Assembly: GCA_009379845.1 (NCBI GenBank)
Contig: WHSZ01000045.1
Span: 1-49,276 of the forward strand
Source of the DNA: Pseudonocardiaceae bacterium
Lineage (GTDB): Bacteria; Actinomycetota; Actinomycetes; Mycobacteriales; Pseudonocardiaceae
Length of the DNA: 49,276 nt
Direction: 5' to 3'
Shown: positions 29,005 through 36,976 of the stretch, in pieces
How the letters are laid out: the number at the start of each line of letters is the position of its first letter
How positions within the stretch are numbered: the stretch's first letter is position 1
The notes under the pieces: generated by a model
What the model was told of the DNA's origin: nothing
What the model saw: the letters and a program-made list of their open reading frames with translations, nothing else
Databases searched by the model: none
Translations under genes and position numbers: made by a program

Positions 29005-30000
29005 TCAGTACGAGACGTAGACGTCGGTTTCCAGGTCTGCTTGGCTCGGTTTCGGTGCGTCCTTGGCCTCGGCCACCGCGGCGTCGATCAGCGCGGCGAC
29101 TTCGCTGTCCACCGTGTCGAGCGCTTCGTCGGTCACCTCGCCGCCGCCGGTCACCCGCTCCCGGAATCGCTTGAGGCAGTCCAGGTTCTCCCTGGCGTTG
29201 GCCACCTCGTCGGCGCGGTAGGTCTGCTGGTCACCCTCGAAGTGCCCGAAGTAGCGGGTGAACTTGACCTCGATCAACGTCGGCCCGCCGCCTTCCCGTG
29301 CGCGGGTGATCGCCTCACCGGCGGCCTCGTGCACCGCGAAGAAGTCGAACCCGTCCACGATCACGCCTGGCATGCCGAATCCGGCCGCACGGTCGGCGAT
29401 GTTGTCCGAGGCGACCGACCAGGTGCTCGCGGTGGCCTCCGCGTAGCCGTTGTTCTCCGCGACGAAGATCGCCGGCAGGTTCCACACCGAGGCAAGGTTC
29501 AGCGACTCCAGCGTGGTGCCCTGGTTGCTGGCGCCGTCGCCGAAGAACGCGACACCGACCCCGCCGGTGCCCTGCTGCTTGGCAGCCAGCGCGGTGCCGC
29601 AGATCAGCGGCGGCCCACCGCCGACGATGCCGTTCGCACCGAGCATGCCCTTTGACAGGTCGGCGATGTGCATCGACCCGCCTTTCCCTTGGCACGAACC
29701 GGTTCTCTTGCCGTAGATCTCGGCCATCATCGCCTTGACGTCGACGCCCTTGGCGATGCAGTGCCCGTGGCCGCGATGCGTACTGGCGATCGCGTCACGG
29801 TCGTCAAGGTGGCTGCATACTCCGGTTGCCGAGGCCTCCTCGCCGGCGTAGAGGTGCACGAACCCGGGAATCTCGCCGGTGGCGAACTCGTCGTGCACCC
29901 TTTCCTCGAACATCCGGATGGTGCGCATGGTGCGATAGGCGTCCAGCAACGATTCCGCGCTGAGTTCGCCGGTTGCCTGGGTTGGCAGTGTTCCTGTCAT
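29005..30000 (-). CDS. acoA: AcoA: acetoin dehydrogenase E1 alpha subunit
   Basis: This 331-residue TPP-binding subunit shows [13 protein letters not shown] and the TPP/Mg motif GDGASNQG through AENN (VAFFGDGASNQGTTLESLN and ENNGYAEAT). [24 protein letters not shown] is typical of acetoin-type E1 alpha. The start is the ATG with AAAGGAG seven bases upstream; it overlaps the stop of a 22-codon ORF that bridges from acoX. Longer readings include that ORF region and are not needed. Confidence 0.93.
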   Translation of the reverse strand: MTGTLPTQATGELSAESLLDAYRTMRTIRMFEERVHDEFATGEIPGFVHLYAGEEASATGVCSHLDDRDAIASTHRGHGHCIAKGVDVKAMMAEIYGKRTGSCQGKGGSMHIADLSKGMLGANGIVGGGPPLICGTALAAKQQGTGGVGVAFFGDGASNQGTTLESLNLASVWNLPAIFVAENNGYAEATASTWSVASDNIADRAAGFGMPGVIVDGFDFFAVHEAAGEAITRAREGGGPTLIEVKFTRYFGHFEGDQQTYRADEVANARENLDCLKRFRERVTGGGEVTDEALDTVDSEVAALIDAAVAEAKDAPKPSQADLETDVYVSY

Positions 30001-30065
30001 CGTTGACTCCTTTGCCTCCGTACGATCTCGGTGTTCATGCCGCCTCCGCTGGGGCACTTACTCAT
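29997..30065 (-). CDS. 22-codon ORF bridging acoX and acoA
   Basis: An ATG at 30065 overlaps the acoX stop (ATGA) and opens a frame of 22 residues (MSKCPSGGGMNTEIVRRQRS then QR). Its stop overlaps the acoA ATG (ATGA). Both possible ATGs in it have a near-identical ribosome-binding block, CGGAGGCGGC. The simplest role is translational coupling between acoX and acoA. Whether the basic peptide has a function is unknown. It may be fortuitous. Confidence 0.45.
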   Translation of the reverse strand: MSKCPSGGGMNTEIVRRQRSQR

Positions 30066-31123
30066 GCCGCCTCCGTTGGGTTGAGCTGGATATCCGTGAG
30101 CAGGCCCTGGTGTGCGGCGGCGCGCAGGACGGCGGAGACGTCGATGCAGCGCGGGCCGTCCGGGCGCAGGCAGACCGTGGCGGGGTGAGCCCCTCGGTGC
30201 TCCAGTTCGCGCTCGCCGTCCACGGCCAGCACGCCGTGGGTCGTGCCGAGCTCGACGCGCTCGCCGGGACGCAGCGGGCGGCAGTCCAGCACGCCGACCG
30301 GGACGACCAACCCCGGCGCGATCGGTGCGTGCACCACGTGCCTGGCACGGTCCGGCGGGCCGAGTCGAAGCGCCACGCCGTCCGGTTTCTCGCGCGGGCT
30401 CGGGCACAGCTGACCCGGCACGCTGGACAGGCCGATGCCGTCCGGTTCGGCGAAGGTGCAGTACAGCTCGGTCAGGGTGGCGGGATCCCAGAGCGCCCGC
30501 GAGCCGACGTACCGCGCGGTGCACACGCAGACGTCGACGAGCGCGAACTCGGTGCGCTCGCCCGCGTGTACCTCCAGCATGCTGGCGCGCCGCGTCGCGG
30601 TGGGCACGTCGACCGCGCGGGCCGCGACCAGGCCGGCTGCCAGCCCGGCCACCGTCGCTTCGCGCAGCCGAGGGAACGCGTTGTTCGTGCCGGTGGACAG
30701 CGGGAGCAGCGGGGTGTCGCCGCAGGCGGCCGCGGCGACCCTGGCGGTGCCGTCCCCGCCGAGGCAGATGATCACCCGCGCGCCCGCGTCGATCATGCGG
30801 CGCACCATGTGGGTGGTGTCCGCCGCGCTTTCGGTGAGCCGGTCCAGCTCGCAGAATTCCACCTCGGGCCACGGGGCCTCGGAATCCCGCCGGGTGCGCA
30901 CCGCGCGCAGCACCGCGGCCGAGATGCCACCGAGGTCGGTGGACATCAGCACCCGGCCGATGCCGAGCACGCCGAGCGCGCCGCAGATCCGCTGCACCAT
31001 GTTCGCCTTCTCGGCGGTGGGGAACACGGATGCCTGCGCGACCAGCCGGCGGATGTCGCGGCCGGAGGCCGGGTTCGCCACGATTCCGACGGTCGTTGCT
31101 GGGTCCGCACTGGCAAGCACCAC
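30062..31123 (-). CDS. acoX: AcoX: NAD kinase-like protein of the acetoin cluster
   Basis: This 353-residue protein belongs to the ATP-NAD/AcoX kinase superfamily. It has the nucleotide motif CLGGDGTARVAA, the following STGTNNAFP block and an N-terminal GIVANPASGRDIRR. AcoX is encoded with acetoin dehydrogenase genes in many bacteria; its reaction is not established. First gene of the leftward acoX-acoA-acoB-acoC run. The start is a GTG (a second GTG follows it). The stop overlaps the bridging ORF. Confidence 0.9.
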   Translation of the reverse strand: MVLASADPATTVGIVANPASGRDIRRLVAQASVFPTAEKANMVQRICGALGVLGIGRVLMSTDLGGISAAVLRAVRTRRDSEAPWPEVEFCELDRLTESAADTTHMVRRMIDAGARVIICLGGDGTARVAAAACGDTPLLPLSTGTNNAFPRLREATVAGLAAGLVAARAVDVPTATRRASMLEVHAGERTEFALVDVCVCTARYVGSRALWDPATLTELYCTFAEPDGIGLSSVPGQLCPSPREKPDGVALRLGPPDRARHVVHAPIAPGLVVPVGVLDCRPLRPGERVELGTTHGVLAVDGERELEHRGAHPATVCLRPDGPRCIDVSAVLRAAAHQGLLTDIQLNPTEAA

Positions 31124-31233
31124 GGGCGGCTCCTCCCACGCTGGACGTGCCGTGTGTCACATCCCATGGGACTCGTTTTGCCGGACCCGCGCCAGGGTTG
31201 CAGGGGGTTGCAACCGTGCTGGTTCGAGAAAGC

Positions 31234-31518
31234 TCAGCCGCCCGCCACGGACGGAATGATCTGCACCTCGGTGCCCTCGTGTAGTGCCGTGGCCGGGCCG
31301 CCCAACCGGCGGCAGTCCTCACCGTCCACGTAGAAGTTCACATACCGCCGCAGCACCGCGCGCTCGTCTCGCAGCCGCTTCCCCAGCGCCGGGTAGCGGA
31401 TGTCCAGCTCGTCGAGCACGGCGCCGAGCGTCACGGGCCCGGGGAGTTCGACGTCCAGCCTGGACGCACCCTCCGCCGAGGCCCGCAATGTGCCGGGCAG
31501 CAACACCGTCACCTTCAT
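31234..31518 (-). CDS. MoaD/ThiS-family ubiquitin-like sulfur carrier
   Basis: This 94-residue beta-grasp protein ends in VAGG, the C-terminal Gly-Gly that is adenylated and thiocarboxylated in MoaD and ThiS. The VTVLLPGTLRASAEG start, LGAVLDELDIRYP middle and NFYVDGEDCRRLGG loop fit the family. No E1-like activating enzyme is nearby. It follows the Asp-box protein gene by two bases, a pairing seen in other actinomycetes, so its job is probably not in molybdopterin or thiamine synthesis (inference). Confidence 0.88.
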   Translation of the reverse strand: MKVTVLLPGTLRASAEGASRLDVELPGPVTLGAVLDELDIRYPALGKRLRDERAVLRRYVNFYVDGEDCRRLGGPATALHEGTEVQIIPSVAGG

Positions 31519-31520
31519 CG

Positions 31521-32606
31521 CTACACCACGGCCGCGCGCACGCACAGCACGTCCGGCAGGTTCTCGGCAACCAGCTGCCAGCCCTCGCCGTCGTCCGCGC
31601 TGCCGTACACCTCGCCGTTGCGCGCGCCGAAGTACACCCCGGCCGGATCCGCGCCGTCCGTACACATCGCGTCGCGCATCACCGCGTTCCAGAACGCATC
31701 CGGCAGCCCAGCGGACAGCGCGGTCCACGAGTCGCCCGCGTCCTCGCTGCGGTACACCTGGCAGTTGCCGCCCGGCGGGCAGCGCATCTCGCGGGAAATC
31801 GGGAAGGCGTAGATCACCTCGGGTCGGTGCGGGTGTACCACCATCGGGAAGCCGAAATCGGACGGCAGCCCGTCGGCGATGTACCGCCAGCTCGCGCCGG
31901 CGTCCTCACTGCGGTACACACCGCCGTGGTTCTGGGCGAACATCCGGTCCGGCATCGAAGGATGCGACGCGATCTTGTGTACACACTGCCCGTACTCGGG
32001 CATTTGCTCGCCCTCCGGCATGAACTCCGCGCGGATACCAGAATTGCTTGGCCGCCACGAATCCCCGCCGTCCTCGGTGATGTAAACGCCGCCGGTAGAC
32101 ATCGCGATGGTGAGCCGCCGCGGATCGGCCGGGTGTGGCAGTACGGAATGCGCGGCCTGGCCGCCGTAGCCGGGCCCCCAGTTCTCCCTGTGCGGGTGAT
32201 CCCACAAGCCGCGGAGCAGTTCGAAGGTCTTGCCGCCGTCCGTGGAACGGAACACCGCGGACGGCTCGGTTCCCGCGTAGATGACATCCGGATCATCGGC
32301 AGGGCCGGGGGCGAACTGCCACACCCTTGTCAGTGCGGCTCCGGTGTCCTCGGGGAACTTGATCGCCTGCTGCTCCTGCCAGGTCGTGCCCATATCGTCG
32401 CTGGTGTGGAAGCTGGGTCCGAACCATTCGCTCGAGGTGTCCACGTACAGCCGGGGAAGGCCGCGGCGGGTGTCGATCGCCAGCGCGTAGACGGCCGTCA
32501 TCGGGTGATGCGGCCCGGACAGTTGCCAGCTCGCGCGCCCGTTTGTGCTGGTCGCGAGCCATAAACCCTTGCGAGTGCCAATCGCGAGTAAGACGTCGTG
32601 TGCCAT
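31521..32606 (-). CDS. Asp-box (BNR/sialidase-like) beta-propeller protein
   Basis: This 361-residue protein has six visible Asp-box motifs (SDDMGTTW, STDGGKTF, TEDGGDSW, SEDAGASW, SEDAGDSW and SADDGEGW), each on a blade of a beta-propeller. No signal peptide or membrane helix is visible (the N-terminus is MAHDVLLAIGTRKGLW), so it is likely cytoplasmic. Often annotated as exo-alpha-sialidase or glycosyl hydrolase, but sialidase catalytic residues are not evident. It is coupled to the MoaD/ThiS-like gene, whose start is two bases beyond its stop. Confidence 0.85.
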   Translation of the reverse strand: MAHDVLLAIGTRKGLWLATSTNGRASWQLSGPHHPMTAVYALAIDTRRGLPRLYVDTSSEWFGPSFHTSDDMGTTWQEQQAIKFPEDTGAALTRVWQFAPGPADDPDVIYAGTEPSAVFRSTDGGKTFELLRGLWDHPHRENWGPGYGGQAAHSVLPHPADPRRLTIAMSTGGVYITEDGGDSWRPSNSGIRAEFMPEGEQMPEYGQCVHKIASHPSMPDRMFAQNHGGVYRSEDAGASWRYIADGLPSDFGFPMVVHPHRPEVIYAFPISREMRCPPGGNCQVYRSEDAGDSWTALSAGLPDAFWNAVMRDAMCTDGADPAGVYFGARNGEVYGSADDGEGWQLVAENLPDVLCVRAAVV

Positions 32607-32678
32607 GTCACAGAAAGCTACACGGCAGGTCCGACAATGTCTGCAGATCGCGCTTCATTTCTACAAGTAAATCTCACA

Positions 32679-33014
32679 TTACTCAGTATCCTTGCGCTGC
32701 ACGTCCGAGGCGGCCCGCAGCACCAGCCGCAGCTCGCTCAGCACATCAAGCGGCTTCGAGGCCACCGCGCGCGGCAACGAGCACGCGTAGGAGACCGGAT
32801 GCCGCCGGAACCGGCGCAGCATTCGCCGCGGCTTGCTGGCCACCCGATGCCGCAGGTCCGCGACGTACCGGTCGCGGACATCGCGCTCGATCGTGTGGCC
32901 GCATTCCGTGCACGTGCTGGTGACCAGTAACCGGCCAGCGTAAGCGAGTTCGTGCGTGCTGTCCGCACCGCACCGCTGGCAGGTCAACGTCACCTGTTCG
33001 ACCGCTCCCACCAC
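32679..33014 (-). CDS. Zinc-ribbon protein of unknown function
   Basis: The GTG at 33014 (or at 33011), with GAGG upstream, gives about 111 residues. Two CxxC pairs, CQRCG and CTECG (about residues 12-15 and 34-37), form a zinc ribbon, followed by a basic Arg-rich region (RYVADLRHRVASKPRRMLRRFRRH) and a helical tail. It is the last gene of the DRL-E1-E2-IspD run and begins 11 bases after the ispD-like stop. Nucleic-acid or protein binding is possible. No specific family is recognised. Confidence 0.68.
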   Translation of the reverse strand: MVGAVEQVTLTCQRCGADSTHELAYAGRLLVTSTCTECGHTIERDVRDRYVADLRHRVASKPRRMLRRFRRHPVSYACSLPRAVASKPLDVLSELRLVLRAASDVQRKDTE

Positions 33015-33025
33015 CTGACACCTCA

Positions 33026-33766
33026 CTACTGCACTTGGTAATCCGAGGACGCGAGGATGTGCTCCGCGAGCACCAAATCGTGCGGATACGTGATCTTGAA
33101 GTTGCGTTGTTCGCCGTGCACCCAGCGCACCGGGGTGTCGGAGAACTGCTCCATGCAGGACGCGGTATCCGTTCCGCTGAACTCCAGCCGTGCCGCCTGC
33201 TCGTACGCCGCGAGCAGCGGCTCGGCGTAAAACCCTTGCGGCGTCTGCACGCTGACCAGGTTGCCCGGCGCCGCCCCGGTCAGCCGCGAACCGTCCGCGC
33301 TGACCGTGGCCAGGTCCTCGGTCGGCAGTCCGGGAATGGCACCGCCGTGCTCGCGCGCCGCGTGCAGTACCCCTCCGACCAGTCCGGGGCTGATCAACGG
33401 CCGCGCGGCGTCGTGGATGAGGACGGTGTCGATGAGGCCGGCGTCGATCCGCCCGGCGAGATGGCGCAGTGCGGCCAGCTCCGAGGTCTGCCGCGCGTCG
33501 CCGCCGTGCACGACCTCGACGTTCCTCCTGGTGATCTCCCTGTCCAGCACCCAATCCACGAGCTCGCCGTCTTGCGGGCGGGTGACGAGCACCAGCACGC
33601 CGATCTCCGGCACCCGGTCGAACGCCTCGATGGACCAGGACACCAGCCGGCGCCCGGCGAGCGGCAGGTAGACCTTGTTCAGCTCGCTGCCAACGCGGGT
33701 GCCGGATCCGCCGGCAAGCACCACACCTGCCGCGACGGGTCGCTGCCGCACCACACGTGTGATCAT
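33026..33766 (-). CDS. IspD-type 2-C-methyl-D-erythritol 4-phosphate cytidylyltransferase
   Basis: This 246-residue cytidylyltransferase would convert MEP plus CTP to CDP-methylerythritol. The IspD motifs are all present: LAGGSGTRVGSELNKVY (CTP binding), VHGGDARQTSELAAL, VLIHDAARPLI, TPQGF, GTDTASCMEQF and NFKITYPHDLVLAE. The usual housekeeping ispD of actinobacteria is followed by ispF; here it is the fifth gene of a catabolic-looking operon and overlaps the E2 gene by ATGA. It could be a second copy or the only IspD. TarI or CDP-ribitol-type enzymes are related, but the motif set favours IspD. Confidence 0.85.
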   Translation of the reverse strand: MITRVVRQRPVAAGVVLAGGSGTRVGSELNKVYLPLAGRRLVSWSIEAFDRVPEIGVLVLVTRPQDGELVDWVLDREITRRNVEVVHGGDARQTSELAALRHLAGRIDAGLIDTVLIHDAARPLISPGLVGGVLHAAREHGGAIPGLPTEDLATVSADGSRLTGAAPGNLVSVQTPQGFYAEPLLAAYEQAARLEFSGTDTASCMEQFSDTPVRWVHGEQRNFKITYPHDLVLAEHILASSDYQVQ

Positions 33767-34989
33767 AGATCGGCTTCCGGCTCCGAGGCGTCGAGCAATC
33801 GCTGCACGGTACCCAGCAGCCGCGCGGCGTCCGCGCCATCGCCGACCCGGTGATCAACGGTCAGGCCCACCCGGCATCGGGTGCGCACCCCGATCCCGTC
33901 GTGGACCGGGACCACCTGCCTGGCCACCGCGCCGACGGACAGTGCGGTCGCCTGCGGTGGTGTGAGCAGCGCGTTGAACGAGTGCACCTGCCACGACCCG
34001 AGGTTGGACACCGTCGTGCTGGCGTTCGCCAGATCGTCGAGGGTCAACGTGCCGGCCTTTGCCCTGTCGACGAGTTCCCGGATCCGACGTTCCAGCACCG
34101 GCAACGGGGACAGGTCCGGGTCGCGAAGCACGGGCGCGAGCAAGCCGCGATCGGTGTCCACCGCGAGTGCGACGCCGATGTCGTCGAGCGCTCGCACGTC
34201 CTCGCCGGTCCAGGTCGCGTTCAACGCCGGGTGGGCGCGCAGCGCGTGTGCGAAGGCGTGCGTGAACACGGTCGTCCAGCCGCAGCCGTCGCGGCGCGCG
34301 GTGTCCAGGTTGAGGTCGCGGTACACGGTGAACTGCGGTACCTCGGCGCTGGCTGCCATCCGCCCGGCGATCGCGGCGCGGGATTTCCGCTGCCCCGACG
34401 GTCCGGCCGGCGCCGATGGTGCGGACCCGGCGCCGTTCGCCTCGGCGGGCGCGGCGGACTCGACGTCGGCGACCCGGATCGTGCCGTGCGGACCGGTCGG
34501 CCTCAGCGCGCCGAGATCGACACCCAGTTCGGCGGCACGCTTGCGCGCGTACGGCACGGCGGCGGCGGTCCCCTGCGCCGCCGCCGCCGTGGCTTGTGAC
34601 GTGGCTTGCGCTCGCCCGGCTCCCACCACGGCTTCCACCGCGGGTTCCGGCGCGGGTGCCGCTTCCGCCGCCGAGGGCGACGGCCCGTCAAGCAACCCTT
34701 CCAGCAGGTCCTCTGCCTCGGTGGCCACGAACGCGATCGGCTCACCGACCAGGACCACGTCATCCGGCTGCGCCACGATCCGCGCCAGCGTCCCGTCCAG
34801 AGGCGACTCCACCTCCATATCCACCTTGTCGGTGGTGACCTCGCAGACCACGTCCCCGGACCGGATCGGCTCGCCCTCCGACTTGTGCCAGACGACGAGG
34901 GTGCCTTCCTCCATCGTCATGGACATCTTCGGCATCACAAGGGGTTGCTCCCTGCTGCTGCCTCCAGCGCCGGCCGGCATGCCACTCAC
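33763..34989 (-). CDS. E2: lipoyl acyltransferase of a 2-oxo acid/acetoin-type dehydrogenase
   Basis: This protein of about 408 residues has a lipoyl domain (about residues 14-90; [13 protein letters not shown] and the lipoyl Lys in [13 protein letters not shown]), an Ala/Pro linker and a peripheral-subunit-binding domain (about 147-185; [25 protein letters not shown]). A C-terminal CAT domain carries the catalytic His-Asp in [17 protein letters not shown] (normally DHRxxDG). It would pass an acyl group from the adjacent E1 to CoA. The start is uncertain: the GTG at 34989 overlaps the E1 beta stop, and in-frame ATGs at 34980 and at VMPK are possible. Confidence 0.88.
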   Translation of the reverse strand: MSGMPAGAGGSSREQPLVMPKMSMTMEEGTLVVWHKSEGEPIRSGDVVCEVTTDKVDMEVESPLDGTLARIVAQPDDVVLVGEPIAFVATEAEDLLEGLLDGPSPSAAEAAPAPEPAVEAVVGAGRAQATSQATAAAAQGTAAAVPYARKRAAELGVDLGALRPTGPHGTIRVADVESAAPAEANGAGSAPSAPAGPSGQRKSRAAIAGRMAASAEVPQFTVYRDLNLDTARRDGCGWTTVFTHAFAHALRAHPALNATWTGEDVRALDDIGVALAVDTDRGLLAPVLRDPDLSPLPVLERRIRELVDRAKAGTLTLDDLANASTTVSNLGSWQVHSFNALLTPPQATALSVGAVARQVVPVHDGIGVRTRCRVGLTVDHRVGDGADAARLLGTVQRLLDASEPEADL

Positions 34990-35990
34990 CACTCCCGAAC
35001 CAGTCTGGTCGCCTCGGCCACGATGTCCGGCACCTGCGGCACGGCCGCCCGTTCCAGTTGTGGCGCATAGGGAATCGGCACGTCCAGGCCACACAGCCGG
35101 CGGATCGGCGCGCGCAGGTAGCCGAACGCGGGCGAATCGCCGATCAGCGCAGCCACCTCGGCCATGAAGCCACCGCTGCGCGGTGCCTCCTGCACCAGCA
35201 GCGCGCGCCCGGTAGCCACCACAGCGTCCACAATGGACCCGGAATCCAGCGGTTTGAGGGTGCGTGGATCCACCACGGTGGCCGAAATCCCGTCCGCGGC
35301 AAGCTGGTCCGCGGCCTCCAGCGCGCGGGACACCATCACCCCGGTGGCCACCATGGTCAGGTCGGTGCCTTCCCGCCTAATCGCGGCCTCGCCGAGCGGA
35401 ACGCGACCCGAATCCGCCGGCACCTGCCCGCTTTGCTTGTACAGCAACTTGTGTTCCAGCACGACCACCGGATTCGGGTCGTCGATGGCGGCAAGCAGCA
35501 GGCCTTTCGCGTCCGCGACGGTCGCCGGCATGACCACCTTCAACCCTGGCACGTGCGCGAACCACGCCTCCAGGCTCTGCGAATGCTGCGCCGCGGCACC
35601 GGTTCCTGAGCCGCCTGGCGCGCGAAGCACCATCGGCACCTCGGCAGCCCCGCCCAGCATGAAGTGGATTTTCGCCGCCTGATTGGCGATCTGGTCCATC
35701 GCCTGCGCGGTGAAGTCGGAGAACTGGATCTCCACGATCGGCCGCATGCCGGCCAGTGCGGCTCCCACGGCCGCACCGACGATGCCCAGCTCGCTGATCG
35801 GGGTATCCCTGACCCGCTCGGTGCCGAACCGGTGCACCAGATCGCCGGTAACGCCGAACGCGCCGCCGTAGATGCCGACATCCTCCCCGAACAGGAACAC
35901 CCGCTCGTCGGCCTCCATGGCCTGCGCGAGCGCCTCCCGGATCGCCTCGGCGTACGTCAGCTCCCGAACCGTGTCCACTGTGGACGTCAC
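34986..35990 (-). CDS. E1 beta subunit, second acetoin-type dehydrogenase
   Basis: This 334-residue transketolase-like beta subunit has family motifs [60 protein letters not shown] and [19 protein letters not shown]. The GTG start overlaps the E1 alpha stop (GTGA), and its stop overlaps the E2 start, so E1 alpha, E1 beta and E2 are translationally coupled. It is distinct from acoB at 27979 and could act on a pyruvate-like or an acyloin substrate. Gene context with a DXR-like enzyme suggests an acyloin phosphate (inference). Confidence 0.9.
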   Translation of the reverse strand: MTSTVDTVRELTYAEAIREALAQAMEADERVFLFGEDVGIYGGAFGVTGDLVHRFGTERVRDTPISELGIVGAAVGAALAGMRPIVEIQFSDFTAQAMDQIANQAAKIHFMLGGAAEVPMVLRAPGGSGTGAAAQHSQSLEAWFAHVPGLKVVMPATVADAKGLLLAAIDDPNPVVVLEHKLLYKQSGQVPADSGRVPLGEAAIRREGTDLTMVATGVMVSRALEAADQLAADGISATVVDPRTLKPLDSGSIVDAVVATGRALLVQEAPRSGGFMAEVAALIGDSPAFGYLRAPIRRLCGLDVPIPYAPQLERAAVPQVPDIVAEATRLVREW

Positions 35991-36964
35991 GACGGGCCTC
36001 CCGCGTACACCGCGGAGGCGAGCTCATCGGCGGCCGCGTCCGGTGCCGCGTTCGCGGTCCGGATCGCGTCCCGCACCGCGTCCCGCGCCTCATCCCTGCA
36101 CCGTTCCAGCTCCGCCTCGGCGAGCGTTCCGCTGCCGAGCACCGCGGCTTCGAACAGCGTGATCGGATCCCGCTCACGCCAGCTGTCGATCTCCTCCCTG
36201 CTGCGGTACAGGTTCTTGTCGCTCTTGGAGTGCCCCTTCCACCGGTAAGTCACCGCTTCGATCAGCGAAGGCCCGCGCCCTGCCCTGGCACGTTCCACCG
36301 CCTCGGCCACCGCGTCGTGCACGGCCTGCGGGTCATTCCCGTCCACCGTGACGCCAGGGATGCCGTAGGCCTTGGCTCGTTCCGCCAACCGCTCGACCCG
36401 GAACGCCTTGTTGACGGCCATGGACATGCCGTAGTGGTTGTTCTCGCAGACGAACACCACCGGTAGGTCCCAGATCGCCGCCAGGTTCACGCCCTCGTGC
36501 CACGCTCCCTCGTTCACCGCACCGTCCCCGAAGAAGCTCAGCACCGCGTGTGGCTGGCGGCGCATCCGAACGGCCAGCCCCGCACCGGCGGCGATGGGCA
36601 CCCCACCGGCCACGATGCCGTTCGCACCGAGGTTTCCGGTGGCCACGTCGGCGATGTGCATCGAGCCGCCGCGCCCCCGGCAGTAACCGGTTTCCTTGGC
36701 GAGCAACTCGGCCATCATCCGGTCCAGCTTGGCGCCCTTGGCGATGCAATGCCCGTGACCGCGGTGCGTCGAGGTGATGTAGTCGCCGTCGGCCAGCGCG
36801 AGGCAGGCGCCGGTCGGCACCGCCTCCTGGCCGATCGACAGGTGCATGGTGCCGTGCATCAGGCCGCGCCCGAACAGGTCGTCCACCGCTTCCTCGAACC
36901 GGCGGATCGTCCACATCGTCCGGAGAGCGGACTGGGCGGCTTCGGCGTCCTTCGTCAGATCCAT
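35987..36964 (-). CDS. E1 alpha subunit, second acetoin-type dehydrogenase
   Basis: This 325-residue TPP-binding subunit shows [42 protein letters not shown] and the TPP motif [15 protein letters not shown] through CENNHYGMS. The HxxxH and GANGI signatures are those of acetoin-type E1 alpha rather than branched-chain 2-oxo acid E1. The ATG has GAGGAAG upstream. It follows the DRL-type oxidoreductase gene by 12 bases and overlaps E1 beta. It differs clearly from acoA in the middle region, so the two sets probably have different substrates. Confidence 0.9.
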   Translation of the reverse strand: MDLTKDAEAAQSALRTMWTIRRFEEAVDDLFGRGLMHGTMHLSIGQEAVPTGACLALADGDYITSTHRGHGHCIAKGAKLDRMMAELLAKETGYCRGRGGSMHIADVATGNLGANGIVAGGVPIAAGAGLAVRMRRQPHAVLSFFGDGAVNEGAWHEGVNLAAIWDLPVVFVCENNHYGMSMAVNKAFRVERLAERAKAYGIPGVTVDGNDPQAVHDAVAEAVERARAGRGPSLIEAVTYRWKGHSKSDKNLYRSREEIDSWRERDPITLFEAAVLGSGTLAEAELERCRDEARDAVRDAIRTANAAPDAAADELASAVYAGGPS

Positions 36965-36976
36965 GGTTGTGCTTCC

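Noticed and set aside
33026..33766. CDP-ribitol (TarI-like) pyrophosphorylase
   Set aside because: The motif set follows IspD more closely, and no teichoic-acid gene is nearby. An assay would be needed to exclude it fully.
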